Shown here piece after piece: positions 29,263 to 38,900 of a stretch of 64,000 bases of DNA. Every line of letters starts with the position of its first letter. The first letter of the stretch is position 1. Origin of the DNA: Streptomyces sp. NBC_01723 (GTDB taxonomy: Bacteria > Actinomycetota > Actinomycetes > Streptomycetales > Streptomycetaceae). The stretch covers positions 1,972,001-2,036,000 of the forward strand of contig NZ_CP109171.1 in NCBI RefSeq assembly GCF_036246005.1. The letters are read 5' to 3'. Position numbers and translations under genes: made by a program. A model generated the notes under the pieces. That model was not told the origin of the DNA and did not search any database. It saw nothing but the letters and a program-made list of their open reading frames with translations.

Positions 29263-30267
29263 TCAGCCCTTCTTGGCGGAGTCGGCGCCGTCCTTCACGT
29301 CCCGCGCGTCGTCCGCCTCGTCCGGAGTCCCGGCGTCGTCCTCCGTGGCACCGGACCCGGCGTCCTCGTCGGTGGTGTCCGCGTCCGTCTTCGCGTCGTC
29401 CCCGGCGGAGCCTTCGGGTCCCTCGGCACCGTCGGCGCCGTCGGACGGCCCGGCACCCGGCTCGACCACGGCCTCCCGGCCCGGACGCGACCGCGCCGAG
29501 AGCACCATGTAGACCACGGCGAGCACGAAGACGAGCAACGCGGTCCAGTTGTTGAGCCGCAGGCCGAGGATGTGGTGGGCGTCGTCCACGCGCATGTACT
29601 CGATCCAGAACCGGCCCGCGCAGTAGGCGGCGACGTACAGGGCGAACGCCCGGCCGTGGCCCAGCTTGAAGCGGCGGTCGGCCCAGATGACGAGCGCGGC
29701 GACACCGATGCACCACAGCGACTCGTACAGGAACGTCGGGTGGTAGGTGCCCGGGACCCGCCCGTCGGTCGTCGAGGTGATCTCCACGGCCCACGGCAGG
29801 TCGGTCGCCTTGCCGTACAGCTCCTGGTTGAACCAGTTGCCCCAGCGGCCGATGGCCTGCGCGAGGGCGATGCCGGGGGCGACGGCGTCGGCGTACGCGG
29901 GCATCGGGATGCCCCGGCGGCGGGCGCCGATCCAGGCGCCCAGCGCGCCGAACGCGATCGCGCCCCAGATGCCGAGGCCGCCCTCCCAGATCTTGAAGGC
30001 GTCGACCCAGTCACGGCCCTCGCTGAAGTACAGCTGGTAGTCCGTGATCACGTGGTAGAGCCGGCCGCCGATCAGGCCGAAGGGCACGGCCCAGACCGCG
30101 ATGTCGGCCACCGTGCCCGGCCGCCCGCCCCGGGCGATCCAGCGGCGGTTGCCGAGCCAGACGGCAACGAAGACACCGATGATGATGCAGAACGCGTAGC
30201 CGCGCAGCGGGATGGGACCGAGGTGCAGCACCCCGCGCGACGGGCTGGGAATGAAGGCAAGTTCCAT
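29263..30267 (-). CDS. lgt: Prolipoprotein diacylglyceryl transferase
   Basis: 334 residues with seven membrane spans. The Lgt signature GRWGNWFNQELYG lies near residue 150 and the catalytic His region GGRLYHVITDY near 68. It transfers diacylglyceryl from phosphatidylglycerol to the lipobox cysteine of prelipoproteins. The last 75 residues form an acidic, disordered cytosolic tail (many Asp, Glu, Gly and Ala), longer than in enteric Lgt but common in actinobacteria. ATG at 30267. The anchored thioredoxin-fold gene lies 109 bp upstream on the same strand. Confidence 0.95.
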   Translation of the reverse strand: MELAFIPSPSRGVLHLGPIPLRGYAFCIIIGVFVAVWLGNRRWIARGGRPGTVADIAVWAVPFGLIGGRLYHVITDYQLYFSEGRDWVDAFKIWEGGLGIWGAIAFGALGAWIGARRRGIPMPAYADAVAPGIALAQAIGRWGNWFNQELYGKATDLPWAVEITSTTDGRVPGTYHPTFLYESLWCIGVAALVIWADRRFKLGHGRAFALYVAAYCAGRFWIEYMRVDDAHHILGLRLNNWTALLVFVLAVVYMVLSARSRPGREAVVEPGAGPSDGADGAEGPEGSAGDDAKTDADTTDEDAGSGATEDDAGTPDEADDARDVKDGADSAKKG

Positions 30268-30376
30268 GGCAGGGTCGACGCTACCGTGTCGGACGGGAGG
30301 CGCGGCGGGCAGCCCGGCTACGGGTCCGTAACGAGCGCGCGCATCACGGCGCCGCGCCTGCCCACCGCCGCCCGCC

Positions 30377-31150
30377 CTACTTGTTGGCGTCCTCCACCAT
30401 CTGCTTCAGCTTGGCCGGGGTCATCGACTGGTCCTGGTAGATGTTCGTGCCGTCGAGGAGCACGGTCGGGGTGCCGCTGAAGCCGCCGTTCTGGAAGGCC
30501 TTGTTGGACTTCTCCACCCAGCTGTTGTGCCTGCCGTTCTTCACGCACTCCTGGAACGGGGTGGTGTCGAGGCCGTCGACCTTGCCTGCCAGGTCGATCA
30601 GCCGGTCCTCGTCGGCGAAGGCGTCGTCGCTCTCGGGCGGCTGGTTGGTGAACAGCACGTCGTGGTACGAGGTGAACTTCCCGGCGTCCTGGGCGCAGGC
30701 GGCGGCGTTGGCGGCCTTGCGGGAGCCGGTGCCGCCCATGTTGCCGTCGATGATGGTCGCCAGGTGGTACTCGACCTTGAGCTGTCCGGACTCGGTCAGC
30801 TCGTGGATCGTGTCTCGGTACGCCAGCTCGAAGCCCTTGCAGGCCGGGCAGCGGAAGTCCTCCCAGACGGTGAGCGTCGACTTGGCGCCGTCCTCACCGA
30901 CGGGGATCGCGAGGCCGTCCTTGCCCTGCGCGCCCGAGGGCGCCACGACCGGTCCGGCCGAGTCGCTGCCGTCGTCCTTGCCCGCGTTCGCCGCGACGAC
31001 GCCGATCACCGCCGCGAGCCCCAGAACGCAGACCACGCTCGCGCCGACGATCAGCGCGCGGCGGCGCCTGTCCCTGGACCTGTGCTTCTCGCGCTCGGCC
31101 GCCAGCTTCTCCCGGGCGGTGCGCTTTCCCTGTCGGTTCTTCTCGCTCAC
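30377..31150 (-). CDS. Membrane-anchored DsbA-like thioredoxin-fold protein (paralogue 1)
   Basis: 257 residues from GTG 31150, which fits the family start (VSEKNRQGKRTAREKL). A basic cytosolic segment precedes one membrane helix (about residues 32-55) and an extracytoplasmic DsbA-like domain with active site CPAC in WEDFRCPACKGFE near 100. The domain probably catalyses thiol-disulfide exchange in exported proteins. The cis-Pro loop is GTPTVLLDG. It lies downstream of trpA but behind a 13-bp terminator stem, so it is probably not part of the trp operon. A paralogue lies at 61554-62354. Confidence 0.88.
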   Translation of the reverse strand: MSEKNRQGKRTAREKLAAEREKHRSRDRRRRALIVGASVVCVLGLAAVIGVVAANAGKDDGSDSAGPVVAPSGAQGKDGLAIPVGEDGAKSTLTVWEDFRCPACKGFELAYRDTIHELTESGQLKVEYHLATIIDGNMGGTGSRKAANAAACAQDAGKFTSYHDVLFTNQPPESDDAFADEDRLIDLAGKVDGLDTTPFQECVKNGRHNSWVEKSNKAFQNGGFSGTPTVLLDGTNIYQDQSMTPAKLKQMVEDANK

Positions 31151-31164
31151 ACCCCGCAGAACGA

Positions 31165-31193
31165 ACCGGGGAGGCGCAGCGCGCCTCCCCGGT
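31165..31193 (-). terminator. Terminator at the end of the trp gene cluster
   Basis: A perfect 13-bp stem with a 3-base loop (arms beginning ACCGGGGAGGCGC) lies between the trpA stop (31237) and the start of the thioredoxin-fold gene (31150). Confidence 0.85.
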
Positions 31194-31236
31194 CGAAGGT
31201 CCACCCGTACGAGGGACCCTGGTCACGTGCCCGTCG

Positions 31237-32052
31237 TCACGCCTTTCCGCGTACGCCCTTCGCGAGGTCGGCGGCGAGGGCGCGGACGCCTTCCAGGCCG
31301 GCCGCGTCGTCGGGGGCGTCCAGCATGCGCTTGACGAACGCCGAGCCGACGATCACGCCGTCGGCGAAGCCGGCCACCTCGGCGGCCTGCGCGGCGTTGG
31401 AGACGCCGAGTCCGACGCAGACCGGGATGTCGGTGGTGGCGCGGGTGCGCCGCACCAGGTCCTCGGCCTGCGCACCGACCGACTCACGGGTGCCGGTGAC
31501 GCCCATGAGGGAGGCGGCGTAGACGAAGCCGCTGCCGGCCTCGGTGATCTCGGCGAGCCGCGCGTCCTTGCTGCTGGGCGCGACCACGAAGACGGTGGCG
31601 AGCCCGTGCTTCTCCGCGTGCTCCCTCCACAGCGCCGACTCCTGGACCGGCAGGTCGGGCAGGATGCACCCGGCGCCTCCGGCCTCGGCCAGCTCGGCGG
31701 TGAACCGCTCGACGCCGTAGCGGTCGATGGGGTTCCAGTACGTCATGACGAGGATCGGCTTGCCGGTGGCGGCGTGGGCCTCCCGGACCGTGCGCATCAC
31801 GTCGGCGATGCGAACACCGCCCTTGAGGGCGATGTCGTCGGCGGTCTGGATGACCGGGCCGTCGAGCACCGGGTCGCTGTGCGGCAGACCCACCTCGACG
31901 ACGTCGGCGCCGCCGTCGAGCGCGGCCTTGATCGCCTCGATGCCGCCGTCGACGGTCGGGAACCCGGCCGGGAGGTAGGCGATGAGGGCGGCGCGGCCCT
32001 CGGACCTGGCCCCGGCGAGGGTGTCGTTCAGCAGCTGTACGTTCCCGCTCAC
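31237..32052 (-). CDS. trpA: Tryptophan synthase alpha chain
   Basis: 271 residues. It cleaves indole-3-glycerol phosphate to indole and glyceraldehyde 3-phosphate inside the alpha2-beta2 complex. Catalytic Glu is expected in [13 protein letters not shown] near residue 51, and the Asp of [10 protein letters not shown] follows. The phosphate-binding stretch [12 protein letters not shown] and [10 protein letters not shown] lie in the C-terminal third. GTG start at 32052 overlaps the trpB stop as GTGA, securing equimolar translation. Confidence 0.97.
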   Translation of the reverse strand: MSGNVQLLNDTLAGARSEGRAALIAYLPAGFPTVDGGIEAIKAALDGGADVVEVGLPHSDPVLDGPVIQTADDIALKGGVRIADVMRTVREAHAATGKPILVMTYWNPIDRYGVERFTAELAEAGGAGCILPDLPVQESALWREHAEKHGLATVFVVAPSSKDARLAEITEAGSGFVYAASLMGVTGTRESVGAQAEDLVRRTRATTDIPVCVGLGVSNAAQAAEVAGFADGVIVGSAFVKRMLDAPDDAAGLEGVRALAADLAKGVRGKA

Positions 32053-33335
32053 TTGGCGTCCCCCTCGATCTCCGCGGTGGTGCCGGCCTCGTCGGCGGCG
32101 ACCTCGGCGTCCGTGTCGTACAGCCCGAAGTAGCGGGCGGCGGTGTCCATGTCCTTGTCGCCGCGGCCGGACAGGTTGACGACGATCAGCCCGTCCTTGC
32201 CCAGCTCCTTGCCGACCTCCAGGGCGCCGGCCAGCGCGTGGGCGCTCTCGATGGCCGGGATGATGCCCTCGGTGCGCGACAGCAGGCGCAGGGCCTGCAT
32301 GGCGGCGTCGTCGGTGACCGCGCGGTACTCGCCGCGGCCGGAGTCCTTGAGGTAGGAGTGCTCGGGGCCGATGCCCGGGTAGTCCAGACCGGCCGAGATC
32401 GAGTACGGCTCGGTGATCTGGCCCTCGTCGTCCTGGAGGACGTAGGAACGGGAGCCGTGCAGGATGCCGGGTTCGCCCGCGGTCAGGGTGGCCGCGTGCT
32501 CGCCGGTCTCCACGCCGTGCCCGGCGGGCTCGCAGCCGATGAGGCGGACGTCCGCGTCGGGGATGAAGGCGTGGAAGAGGCCGATGGCGTTGGAGCCGCC
32601 GCCGACGCAGGCGATCGCGGCGTCGGGGAGGCGCCCGGCCTGCTCCAGGAGCTGGCGGCGGGCCTCGACGCCGATGACGCGGTGGAAGTCGCGCACCATC
32701 GCCGGGAAGGGGTGCGGTCCGGCGACGGTGCCGAAGAGGTAGTGCGTGCGGTCGACGTTGGCGACCCAGTCGCGGAACGCCTCGTTGATGGCGTCCTTCA
32801 GGGTGCGGCTGCCGGACTTCACGGCGATGACCTCGGCGCCGAGCATCCGCATGCGGGCCACGTTCAGGGCCTGGCGCTGGGTGTCGATCTCGCCCATGTA
32901 GATGGTGCAGTCGAGGCCGAAGAGGGCGCAGGCCGTCGCCGTCGCCACGCCGTGCTGACCGGCGCCGGTCTCCGCGATCACGCGGGTCTTGCCCATGCGC
33001 TTGGTGAGCAGGGCCTGGCCCAGCACGTTGTTGATCTTGTGGGAGCCGGTGTGGTTCAGGTCCTCGCGCTTGAGGAAGACCCGGGCGCCCCCGGCGTGCT
33101 CGGCGAAGCGGGGTACCTCGGTGAGGGAGCTGGGGCGGCCGGTGTAGTGGACCAGCAGGTCGTCGAGTTCCCGGGCGAACTCGGGGTCGTGCTTGGCCTT
33201 GTCGTACTCGACGGCCACCTCGTCGACGGCGGCGACGAGGGCCTCGGGGATGAACTTGCCCCCGAATGTGCCGAAGTAGCCCTCGACGGTGGGGACTTGA
33301 CCCTCGGGGTCGGGGATGAAGAAGTTGCTGGGCAT
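32049..33335 (-). CDS. trpB: Tryptophan synthase beta chain
   Basis: 428 residues of the PLP-dependent TrpB1 type. It condenses indole with serine. The PLP lysine is in [16 protein letters not shown] near residue 100, the conserved ETGAGQHG follows and the phosphate-binding [11 protein letters not shown] lies near 245. A 25-residue tail after the conserved core is acidic. It overlaps trpA by GTGA. trpM lies 113 bp upstream, a gap long enough to hold an internal promoter, though none is obvious. Confidence 0.97.
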   Translation of the reverse strand: MPSNFFIPDPEGQVPTVEGYFGTFGGKFIPEALVAAVDEVAVEYDKAKHDPEFARELDDLLVHYTGRPSSLTEVPRFAEHAGGARVFLKREDLNHTGSHKINNVLGQALLTKRMGKTRVIAETGAGQHGVATATACALFGLDCTIYMGEIDTQRQALNVARMRMLGAEVIAVKSGSRTLKDAINEAFRDWVANVDRTHYLFGTVAGPHPFPAMVRDFHRVIGVEARRQLLEQAGRLPDAAIACVGGGSNAIGLFHAFIPDADVRLIGCEPAGHGVETGEHAATLTAGEPGILHGSRSYVLQDDEGQITEPYSISAGLDYPGIGPEHSYLKDSGRGEYRAVTDDAAMQALRLLSRTEGIIPAIESAHALAGALEVGKELGKDGLIVVNLSGRGDKDMDTAARYFGLYDTDAEVAADEAGTTAEIEGDAK

Positions 33336-33448
33336 GCGGAAGCCTCACGGTGAGTGTCTTGTGTGGGCACTGTCGCCGTGGGGACGGGGTTGTCAGGCCG
33401 CTGCGGGCCGTCGGTGGTTGCTCGCGCCCACGCGACGGAGTCGCAGAT

Positions 33449-33643
33449 TCAGTACAGCCCCGCGCCCCTGACGGGGCGCTGCTGCCATCGCATGCCATTG
33501 ACCTGGCCCGGCTCGTCTCCGATGACGTACCGCACCCGGCGGCCGTGGATCCGGCGTGCGGGGGCGCGGCAGCCGCGGGGGCGGCAGCCTCGCGCCAGGC
33601 GCGCGTACGGATCCCTGGCGGCCAGGGTGAGCGGGAGAGTCAT
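33449..33643 (-). CDS. trpM: TrpM, small modulator of tryptophan biosynthesis
   Basis: 64 residues, strongly basic at the N-terminus (many Arg) and ending around RYVIGDEPGQVNGMRW. Its size and place between trpC and trpB match TrpM of Streptomyces coelicolor, a small protein reported to modulate tryptophan synthesis and differentiation. Start at ATG 33643, 21 bases after the trpC stop, with no strong ribosome site, which suggests coupling to trpC translation. Molecular mechanism is unknown. The assignment rests on synteny and general resemblance. Confidence 0.75.
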   Translation of the reverse strand: MTLPLTLAARDPYARLARGCRPRGCRAPARRIHGRRVRYVIGDEPGQVNGMRWQQRPVRGAGLY

Positions 33644-33664
33644 CGTCGGTCAGCCTACCGGGAG

Positions 33665-34474
33665 TCAGCCGCGGCCGTGGCGCAATGCCGGGTGTTCGCC
33701 TGCGGCGACCAGGTCGGAGACCGCCGTCTTCGGGTCGCGGCCGGTGACCAGGGACTCGCCGACCAGGACGGCGTCGGCGCCCTCGTTGGCGTAGGCGATG
33801 AGGTCGTGCGGGCCGCGGACGCCGGACTCGGCGACCTTGACGATGTGCGCGGGGATCTCCGGGGCGACCCGTTCGAAGGTGCCGCGGTCGACCTCCAGGG
33901 TCTTCAGGTTGCGCGCGTTGACGCCGATGACCTTGGCGCCCGCGTCCACCGCGCGCTCGACCTCGTCCTCGTCGTGCACCTCGACGAGCGGGGTGAGACC
34001 GATGGACTCGGCGCGCTCGATCAGGGACTCCAGCGCGGGCTGGTCGAGCGCCGCGACGATCAGCAGCACGAGGTCGGCGCCGTGCGCGCGGGCCTCCCAC
34101 AGCTGGTACGAGGTGACGATGAAGTCCTTGCGCAGCACGGGGATGTCCACCCGGGCGCGGACCGAGTCCAGGTCGGCCAGTGAGCCGCCGAAGCGGCGCT
34201 CCTCGGTGAGGACGGAGATGACGGCGGCGCCGCCCGCCTCGTAGTCCGCGGCGAGTCCGGCGGGGTCGGCGATGGCCGCCAGCGCGCCCTTGGACGGGCT
34301 GGAGCGCTTGACCTCGCAGATGACCTTGACGCCGTCGCCGCGCAGGGCGGCCACACCGTCCTTCGCGGGACGGGCCTTGGCCGCACGCTCCTTGAGCTCG
34401 TCGAGGCTGACGCGCGCCTGCCGCTCCGCGAGGTCGGCACGGACTCCGTCGATGATCTCGTCGAGCACACTCAC
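33665..34474 (-). CDS. trpC: Indole-3-glycerol phosphate synthase
   Basis: 269 residues in a (beta/alpha)8 barrel. It closes carboxyphenylamino-deoxyribulose phosphate to indole-3-glycerol phosphate. [13 protein letters not shown] near residue 50 carries the catalytic Lys. [17 protein letters not shown] gives the second Lys, and [13 protein letters not shown] and VAESGVRGP are conserved. It is monofunctional: there is no TrpF domain, so PRA isomerase activity must come from PriA. Upstream lies a 117-bp gap to the DUF2752 gene. Confidence 0.97.
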   Translation of the reverse strand: MSVLDEIIDGVRADLAERQARVSLDELKERAAKARPAKDGVAALRGDGVKVICEVKRSSPSKGALAAIADPAGLAADYEAGGAAVISVLTEERRFGGSLADLDSVRARVDIPVLRKDFIVTSYQLWEARAHGADLVLLIVAALDQPALESLIERAESIGLTPLVEVHDEDEVERAVDAGAKVIGVNARNLKTLEVDRGTFERVAPEIPAHIVKVAESGVRGPHDLIAYANEGADAVLVGESLVTGRDPKTAVSDLVAAGEHPALRHGRG

Positions 34475-34591
34475 GCGAGCGGCCCCCTTTCAGACGGCGA
34501 AACCGGTGGTCACTGTGATGGTATCCGGAGCGGGGCACAGGGCCCGCATCCGGCCGCCGCCGGTCCCATTACCTGGACATTCATCGGATGA

Positions 34592-35044
34592 TCAAGGGCG
34601 GAGCCAGCCACCGAACGGCAGGTTCCGGACAACCGTGAAGACCAGCAGCAACGTCCCCAGCGCCCACAGGTGGACCGGTCCCAGTTCGACCCGCAGCGGC
34701 CGGCCGCGGGCCGCGCGGACCACCCAGACGGTCCACAGGACGGCCAACCCCAGATAGCCCAGGACCGCCGTCGCGTTGGCCTGCAGCGCGGCGAGCAGGT
34801 CCCCGTGGGCGAAGGCGTGGGCGCTGCGCAGGCCGCCGCAGCCGGGGCAGAGGACCCCCGTGAAGCGCAGCAGGGGGCAGACGGGGTAGTGCCCGGGTTC
34901 GTTGGGGTCCACGGCACCCACGTACGCGAAGGCCCCGGCGACGGCCGCGAGCACCGCGGCCGGGGCGGCGAGGCGGGCGGCCCGGCCCTTCGGTACGGCA
35001 CTGGTCGGGGTCGGCGGTGCGGTCTCGGCGTCCACGCCCCGCAT
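34592..35044 (-). CDS. DUF2752 membrane protein
   Basis: 150 residues from ATG 35044, placed seven bases after a G-rich site; an ATG at 35071 would add nine residues. The DUF2752 signature is seen as YPVCPLLRFTGVLCPGCGGLRSAHAF, with paired cysteines near residues 65-78. About three membrane helices follow. Function is unknown; the conserved cysteines suggest metal or redox chemistry at the membrane. It sits between trp genes in many Streptomyces, implying shared transcription. A strong hairpin at 35074-35112 separates it from the upstream small gene. Confidence 0.8.
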   Translation of the reverse strand: MRGVDAETAPPTPTSAVPKGRAARLAAPAAVLAAVAGAFAYVGAVDPNEPGHYPVCPLLRFTGVLCPGCGGLRSAHAFAHGDLLAALQANATAVLGYLGLAVLWTVWVVRAARGRPLRVELGPVHLWALGTLLLVFTVVRNLPFGGWLRP

Positions 35045-35073
35045 TCTGCCCCCGGCGGTTCCCACCCGCACGT

Positions 35074-35112
35074 GAGGGGCGGTCCCGGCACCCTTGTGCC
35101 GCTCCGCCCCTC
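35074..35112 (-). terminator. Two-part hairpin inside the trp cluster
   Basis: A 9-bp outer stem (GAGGGGCGG/CCGCCCCTC), a small internal bulge and a 6-bp inner stem (CGGCAC/GTGCCG) with loop CCTT lie between the HGxxPAAW and DUF2752 genes. It could end a trpE-led transcript or protect a processed mRNA end. Confidence 0.55.
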
Positions 35113-35138
35113 CGGTGGGTCCGTGACGCCGTGCGGGG

Positions 35139-35390
35139 TCAGCCCTTGGCGCCGGCCGTGGCGCGCTCGCCGGCGACCTGGTGCACGGGGTGGCTGTGCT
35201 TCGGCTGGCCGAGGCCCATCATCCGCATGATGTAGCCCACCACACCACCGAGGACCACGACTCCGAGACCGGCCCAGAAGCCCATGGGCTGGGCCGCCAC
35301 CATGAACAGGCCCGCGATGCAGAAACCGATGAAGGCGATGATGACACCGGTCCAGGCGGCCGGGGTGTGACCGTGGCTGCTGCCCGCCAT
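35139..35390 (-). CDS. HGxxPAAW family small membrane protein
   Basis: 83 residues from ATG 35390, with GAGGAG about nine bases upstream. It starts MAGSSHGHTPAAW, giving the HGxxPAAW motif that names the family, followed by two membrane helices and a cytosolic His-rich tail (PKHSHPVHQ). Function unknown; it occurs next to trp genes in Streptomyces. The neighbouring Trp-operon-associated membrane gene lies 108 bp upstream. Confidence 0.85.
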   Translation of the reverse strand: MAGSSHGHTPAAWTGVIIAFIGFCIAGLFMVAAQPMGFWAGLGVVVLGGVVGYIMRMMGLGQPKHSHPVHQVAGERATAGAKG

Positions 35391-35498
35391 TGCTTGCTCC
35401 TCGTTGCTGTGTGCCGTGTCTGAGCAGGATGCTCGTACCCATTGTCCCGCACCCCCGCGCGCGCCATGAGCGGGGGTGCTCCGCCGGGGCACGGCGCG

Positions 35499-36131
35499 TC
35501 AGGCGCTGGTGGGGTCCTCGCCGCGGTCGATGGCCTTCCAGAGGTCCTCGGGGCGGTCCGGGTCCACGGTCTGCGGCTTGCGGCGCGGGCGCGGGGTGCC
35601 GTCGCGCTCGTAGCGGCCGGACATCGCGGGCCACTGGCGGCCGTAGCGCAGCGCGAGCAGCCCCGCGAGCAGCAGCAGGGCGCCGCCCACGGCCGCGACG
35701 TACGGCCAGGCGGTGTGCGAGAGGACGTCCACGGTGGCCGAGGTGTCGCCGGCGGCCTTCGCGGCCTGGTCGTCCAGCGCGGAGCTGTCGGAGGCGCCGG
35801 CCAGGGCGGCGGCGACGGTGCCCGCGCCGCTCAGCGCGAGCAGTCCGGCCACCGCGAAGCGGCCCGCGCGGCGGACGGCGAACACGGCTACGAGCGCGGC
35901 GAGGCCCACTATGGCCAGCGCCGCGGGCACGCCCGTGACGTCGCTGCCCTTGGCGGTCAGGGGGAACGCGCCGCCGGCCACCGTCGCGGTGCCCTCCGCC
36001 CACTCCTGCCGGGTGGCGAGCAGGGCGACGGCGGCGCCGAGCGCGCCGCACAGCAGGGCGACGGCGAGGCTCCGCCGGCCGGCCCGGGCGGGTCCTGCGG
36101 CTGGGGTACGGGGGTGAGGAACGGCTGTCAC
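35499..36131 (-). CDS. Trp biosynthesis-associated membrane protein (TIGR02234/Trp_oprn_chp)
   Basis: 210 residues from GTG 36131, which has GGAG five bases upstream; longer starts lack this. Four membrane helices are visible, with the conserved RQEWAEGTATV after helix 1 and WPYVAAVGGALLLLAG in helix 4. The cytosolic tail is polar (Arg, Pro, Asp) and ends GEDPTSA. Family knowledge: found within actinobacterial trp clusters, between trpE and trpC; biochemical role not established, transport of an aromatic compound has been proposed only by context. Confidence 0.85.
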   Translation of the reverse strand: MTAVPHPRTPAAGPARAGRRSLAVALLCGALGAAVALLATRQEWAEGTATVAGGAFPLTAKGSDVTGVPAALAIVGLAALVAVFAVRRAGRFAVAGLLALSGAGTVAAALAGASDSSALDDQAAKAAGDTSATVDVLSHTAWPYVAAVGGALLLLAGLLALRYGRQWPAMSGRYERDGTPRPRRKPQTVDPDRPEDLWKAIDRGEDPTSA

Positions 36132-36224
36132 GTACTCCACTATCACCCGAACCCCGGGCGAACCGTCACCCGGGGTTCGGATTGGCCGGCGTGAGAATCG
36201 CCCCACCGCTGAGGCGGGTTGGCC

Positions 36225-37724
36225 CTATTGCGCCAGCCGGTTGGCCGTGTGTACGGCGCGCAGCACCGCCGCCGCCTTGTTGCGGCACTCGGTGTCCTCG
36301 GCGACGGGGTCGGAGTCGGCGACGACGCCGGCGCCCGCCTGGACGTAGGCGGTGCCGTCGCGCAGCAGGGCGGTGCGGATGGCGATGGCGGTGTCGGAGT
36401 CGCCCGCGAAGTCGAGGTAGCCGACGCAGCCGCCGTACAGGCCGCGCCGGGAGGGTTCGAGTTCGTCGATGATCTGGAGGGCGCGCGGCTTGGGGGCGCC
36501 GGAGAGGGTGCCGGCCGGGAAGCAGGCGGTGAGGACGTCGAAGGCGGTGCGGCCGGGGGCGACCCGTCCGGTGACCGTCGAGACGATGTGCATGACGTGC
36601 GAGTACCGCTCGACGGACATGAAGTCGACGACCTCGACGGAGCCGGGCTCGCAGACCCGGCCGAGGTCGTTGCGTCCGAGGTCGACGAGCATCAGGTGCT
36701 CGGCGCGCTCCTTGGGGTCGGCGAGCAGTTCGTCGGCGAGGGCCTGGTCCTCCTGCGGGGTGGCACCGCGGGGCCGGGTGCCGGCGATGGGGTGCACCAT
36801 GGCGCGGCCCTCCTCGACCTTGACCAGGGCCTCGGGCGACGAACCGACGACGTCGAAGCCGTCGAGGCGGAGCAGGTACATGTACGGGGAGGGGTTGGTG
36901 GCCCGCAGCACCCGGTACACGTCCAGCGCGCTCGCGGTGCACGGCGTCTCGAACCGCTGGGAGGGGACGACCTGGAAGGCCTCCCCCGCGCGGATGCGCT
37001 CCTTGATGTCCTCGACGGCCTCCTGGAAGTCGGGCCCGCCCCACAGCGCGGTGTACTCGGGCAGCTCGGACGGCGGCAGGGCGGCCGGGGGCTGGGCGAC
37101 CGCGCGCGTGAGGTCGGCCTCCATGACGTCCAGGCGGGCGATCGCGTCGGCGTAGGCCTCGTCGACGCCGGTCTCCAGGTCGTTGTGGTTGATCGCGTTG
37201 GCGATCAGCAGGACCGAGCCCTCCCAGTGGTCCATCACGGCGAGGTCGCTGGTGAGCAGCATGGTCAGCTCGGGGAGCTTGAGGTCGTCCCGCTCCCCCG
37301 GGCCGACCTTCTCCAGACGGCGCACGATGTCGTAGCCGAGGTAGCCGACCATGCCGCCGGTGAAGGGCGGCAGGCCCAGGTCGTGAGCGAGGTCGCGGGG
37401 GGTGTGCAGGGCCTCGACGGTGGCGCGCAGCGCGGCGAGCGGGTCGCCGTCGGTGGGGACGCCGACGGGCGGGGTGCCCTGCCAGTGCGTCTGGCCGTCC
37501 TTCTCGGTGAGGGTGGCGGCGCTGCGGACGCCGACGAAGGAGTACCGGGACCAGGATCGTCCGTTCTCGGCCGACTCCAGCAGGAAGGTGCCGGGGCGCT
37601 CGGCGGCGAGCTTGCGGTACAGCGCCACGGGGGTGTCGCCGTCGGCGAGGAGCTTGCGGCTCACCGGGATCACGCGGCGGTCGGCGGCCAGCTTGCGGAA
37701 GGTCGGGAGGTCCATGTCGTCCAT
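36225..37724 (-). CDS. trpE: Anthranilate synthase component I
   Basis: 499 residues. It makes anthranilate from chorismate and ammonia. The N-terminal domain has [18 protein letters not shown], part of the tryptophan feedback site. The chorismate-binding domain shows [29 protein letters not shown], the Mg2+ region [16 protein letters not shown] and [15 protein letters not shown]. No glutamine amidotransferase domain is fused, so a separate TrpG is needed and is not in the window. ATG 37724 (MDDMDLPTF) is used; ATG 37715 is an alternative. hisI ends 11 bases upstream, so trpE is likely co-transcribed with it. Confidence 0.96.
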   Translation of the reverse strand: MDDMDLPTFRKLAADRRVIPVSRKLLADGDTPVALYRKLAAERPGTFLLESAENGRSWSRYSFVGVRSAATLTEKDGQTHWQGTPPVGVPTDGDPLAALRATVEALHTPRDLAHDLGLPPFTGGMVGYLGYDIVRRLEKVGPGERDDLKLPELTMLLTSDLAVMDHWEGSVLLIANAINHNDLETGVDEAYADAIARLDVMEADLTRAVAQPPAALPPSELPEYTALWGGPDFQEAVEDIKERIRAGEAFQVVPSQRFETPCTASALDVYRVLRATNPSPYMYLLRLDGFDVVGSSPEALVKVEEGRAMVHPIAGTRPRGATPQEDQALADELLADPKERAEHLMLVDLGRNDLGRVCEPGSVEVVDFMSVERYSHVMHIVSTVTGRVAPGRTAFDVLTACFPAGTLSGAPKPRALQIIDELEPSRRGLYGGCVGYLDFAGDSDTAIAIRTALLRDGTAYVQAGAGVVADSDPVAEDTECRNKAAAVLRAVHTANRLAQ

Positions 37725-37735
37725 GGCGGCAGACC

Positions 37736-38173
37736 CTACTGACCCGCGGCGGGCGCGCCGGAACCCGCGCCGTCGGCGCCCTCGGCGCCCTCGGCCCCCT
37801 CGGCCGCTTCGGCGAGGAGCACGTCGGCGTCGAAGCAGGTGCGGGCGCCGGTGTGGCAGGCGGCGCCGACCTGGTCGACCTTGACCAGGACGGTGTCGGC
37901 GTCGCAGTCCAGGGCGACGGACTTCACCCACTGGAAGTGCCCGGAGGTGTCGCCCTTGATCCAGTACTCCTGCCTGCTGCGCGACCAGTAGGTGCAGCGT
38001 CCCGTGGTCAGCGTGCGGTGCAGTGCCTCGTCGTCCATCCAGCCGAGCATCAGCACCTCTCCGGTGTCGTACTGCTGGGCGATGGCGGGCAGAAGGCCGT
38101 CGGCGCTGCGCTTGAGGCGGGCCGCGATCTCCGGGGCGAGCGGGCTGGGCGGCCGGGGGGAGCTGCTGGTCAT
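37736..38173 (-). CDS. hisI: Phosphoribosyl-AMP cyclohydrolase
   Basis: 145 residues. It opens the adenine ring of PR-AMP in histidine synthesis. Metal-binding motifs are seen: [21 protein letters not shown] with the Asp cluster and Cys, and the later Cys in RTCF. It lacks the HisE domain. The C-terminal 30 residues are an [15 protein letters not shown] tail encoded by a short GC-rich microrepeat (about 37775-37806), variable in length between species I expect. ATG 38173; divergent from the TIGR03085 gene 81 bp away. It is the only his gene read with trpE. Confidence 0.95.
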   Translation of the reverse strand: MTSSSPRPPSPLAPEIAARLKRSADGLLPAIAQQYDTGEVLMLGWMDDEALHRTLTTGRCTYWSRSRQEYWIKGDTSGHFQWVKSVALDCDADTVLVKVDQVGAACHTGARTCFDADVLLAEAAEGAEGAEGADGAGSGAPAAGQ

Positions 38174-38254
38174 GCGCCCATTGTGCCGCGCGGGTCGGAC
38201 ACACCCCGGCGCTGTCCATTGGGCGGACCCGGCCGGGCGCCGTAGGCTGGCCGC

Positions 38255-38890
38255 ATGTCGACTTTCGCCAAGCGTGAACGACTTCTGCTCGCGGACCTGT
38301 TGGAGACGGCGGGCCCGGACGCACCGACCCTGTGCGAGGGCTGGCGGACCCGCGACCTCGCCGCGCACGTGGTGGTGCGCGAGCGCCGGCCGGACGCCGC
38401 CGGGGGCACCCTGATCAAGCAGCTGGCGTCCCGGCTCGACCGGGTGATGGAGGAGTACGGGGCGAAGCCGTACGAGGAGCTGCTCCAGCTGATCCGCACC
38501 GGGCCGCCCCGCTTCTCGCCGTTCCAGCTCAAGCAGGTGGACGAGGCGGCGAACACGGTGGAGTTCTACGTCCACACCGAGGACGTCCGCCGGGCCCGGC
38601 CCGACTGGTCGCCGCGCGAGCTGGACCCGGTCTTCCAGGACGCCCTCTGGTCCCGCCTGGAGCGCGCCGCCCGGCTGATGGGCCGGGGCGCCCCGACGGG
38701 CCTCGTCCTGCGCCGCCCGAACGGCCAGACGACCGTCGCCCACCGGGGTACGCCGGTGGTGACGGCCACCGGTGAGCCGTCCGAGCTGCTGCTGTTCGCG
38801 TACGGCCGTCAGGACGCGGCGAACGTGGAACTCGAGGGCGAGAAGGCCGCGATCGCCAGGCTGCAGGAGACGAAGCAGCTCGGGCTCTGA
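38255..38890 (+). CDS. TIGR03085 family (mycothiol-dependent isomerase-like, DinB superfamily) protein
   Basis: 211 residues. It opens [27 protein letters not shown] and keeps the helical-bundle signature [18 protein letters not shown], whose His acts as a metal ligand; the second region is [13 protein letters not shown] with the partner His. Family members bind divalent metal and may act with mycothiol; no substrate is known. Placed between hisI and the ArsR/MFS module on the opposite strand, so it is transcribed alone from the 81-bp divergent region. Confidence 0.85.
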   Translation: MSTFAKRERLLLADLLETAGPDAPTLCEGWRTRDLAAHVVVRERRPDAAGGTLIKQLASRLDRVMEEYGAKPYEELLQLIRTGPPRFSPFQLKQVDEAANTVEFYVHTEDVRRARPDWSPRELDPVFQDALWSRLERAARLMGRGAPTGLVLRRPNGQTTVAHRGTPVVTATGEPSELLLFAYGRQDAANVELEGEKAAIARLQETKQLGL

Positions 38891-38900
38891 GGCCGACCGC

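Noticed and set aside
37775..37806. Short GC-rich tandem microrepeat, considered as a CRISPR or satellite
   Set aside because: It encodes the [11 protein letters not shown] tail of HisI, a coding microrepeat without spacers.
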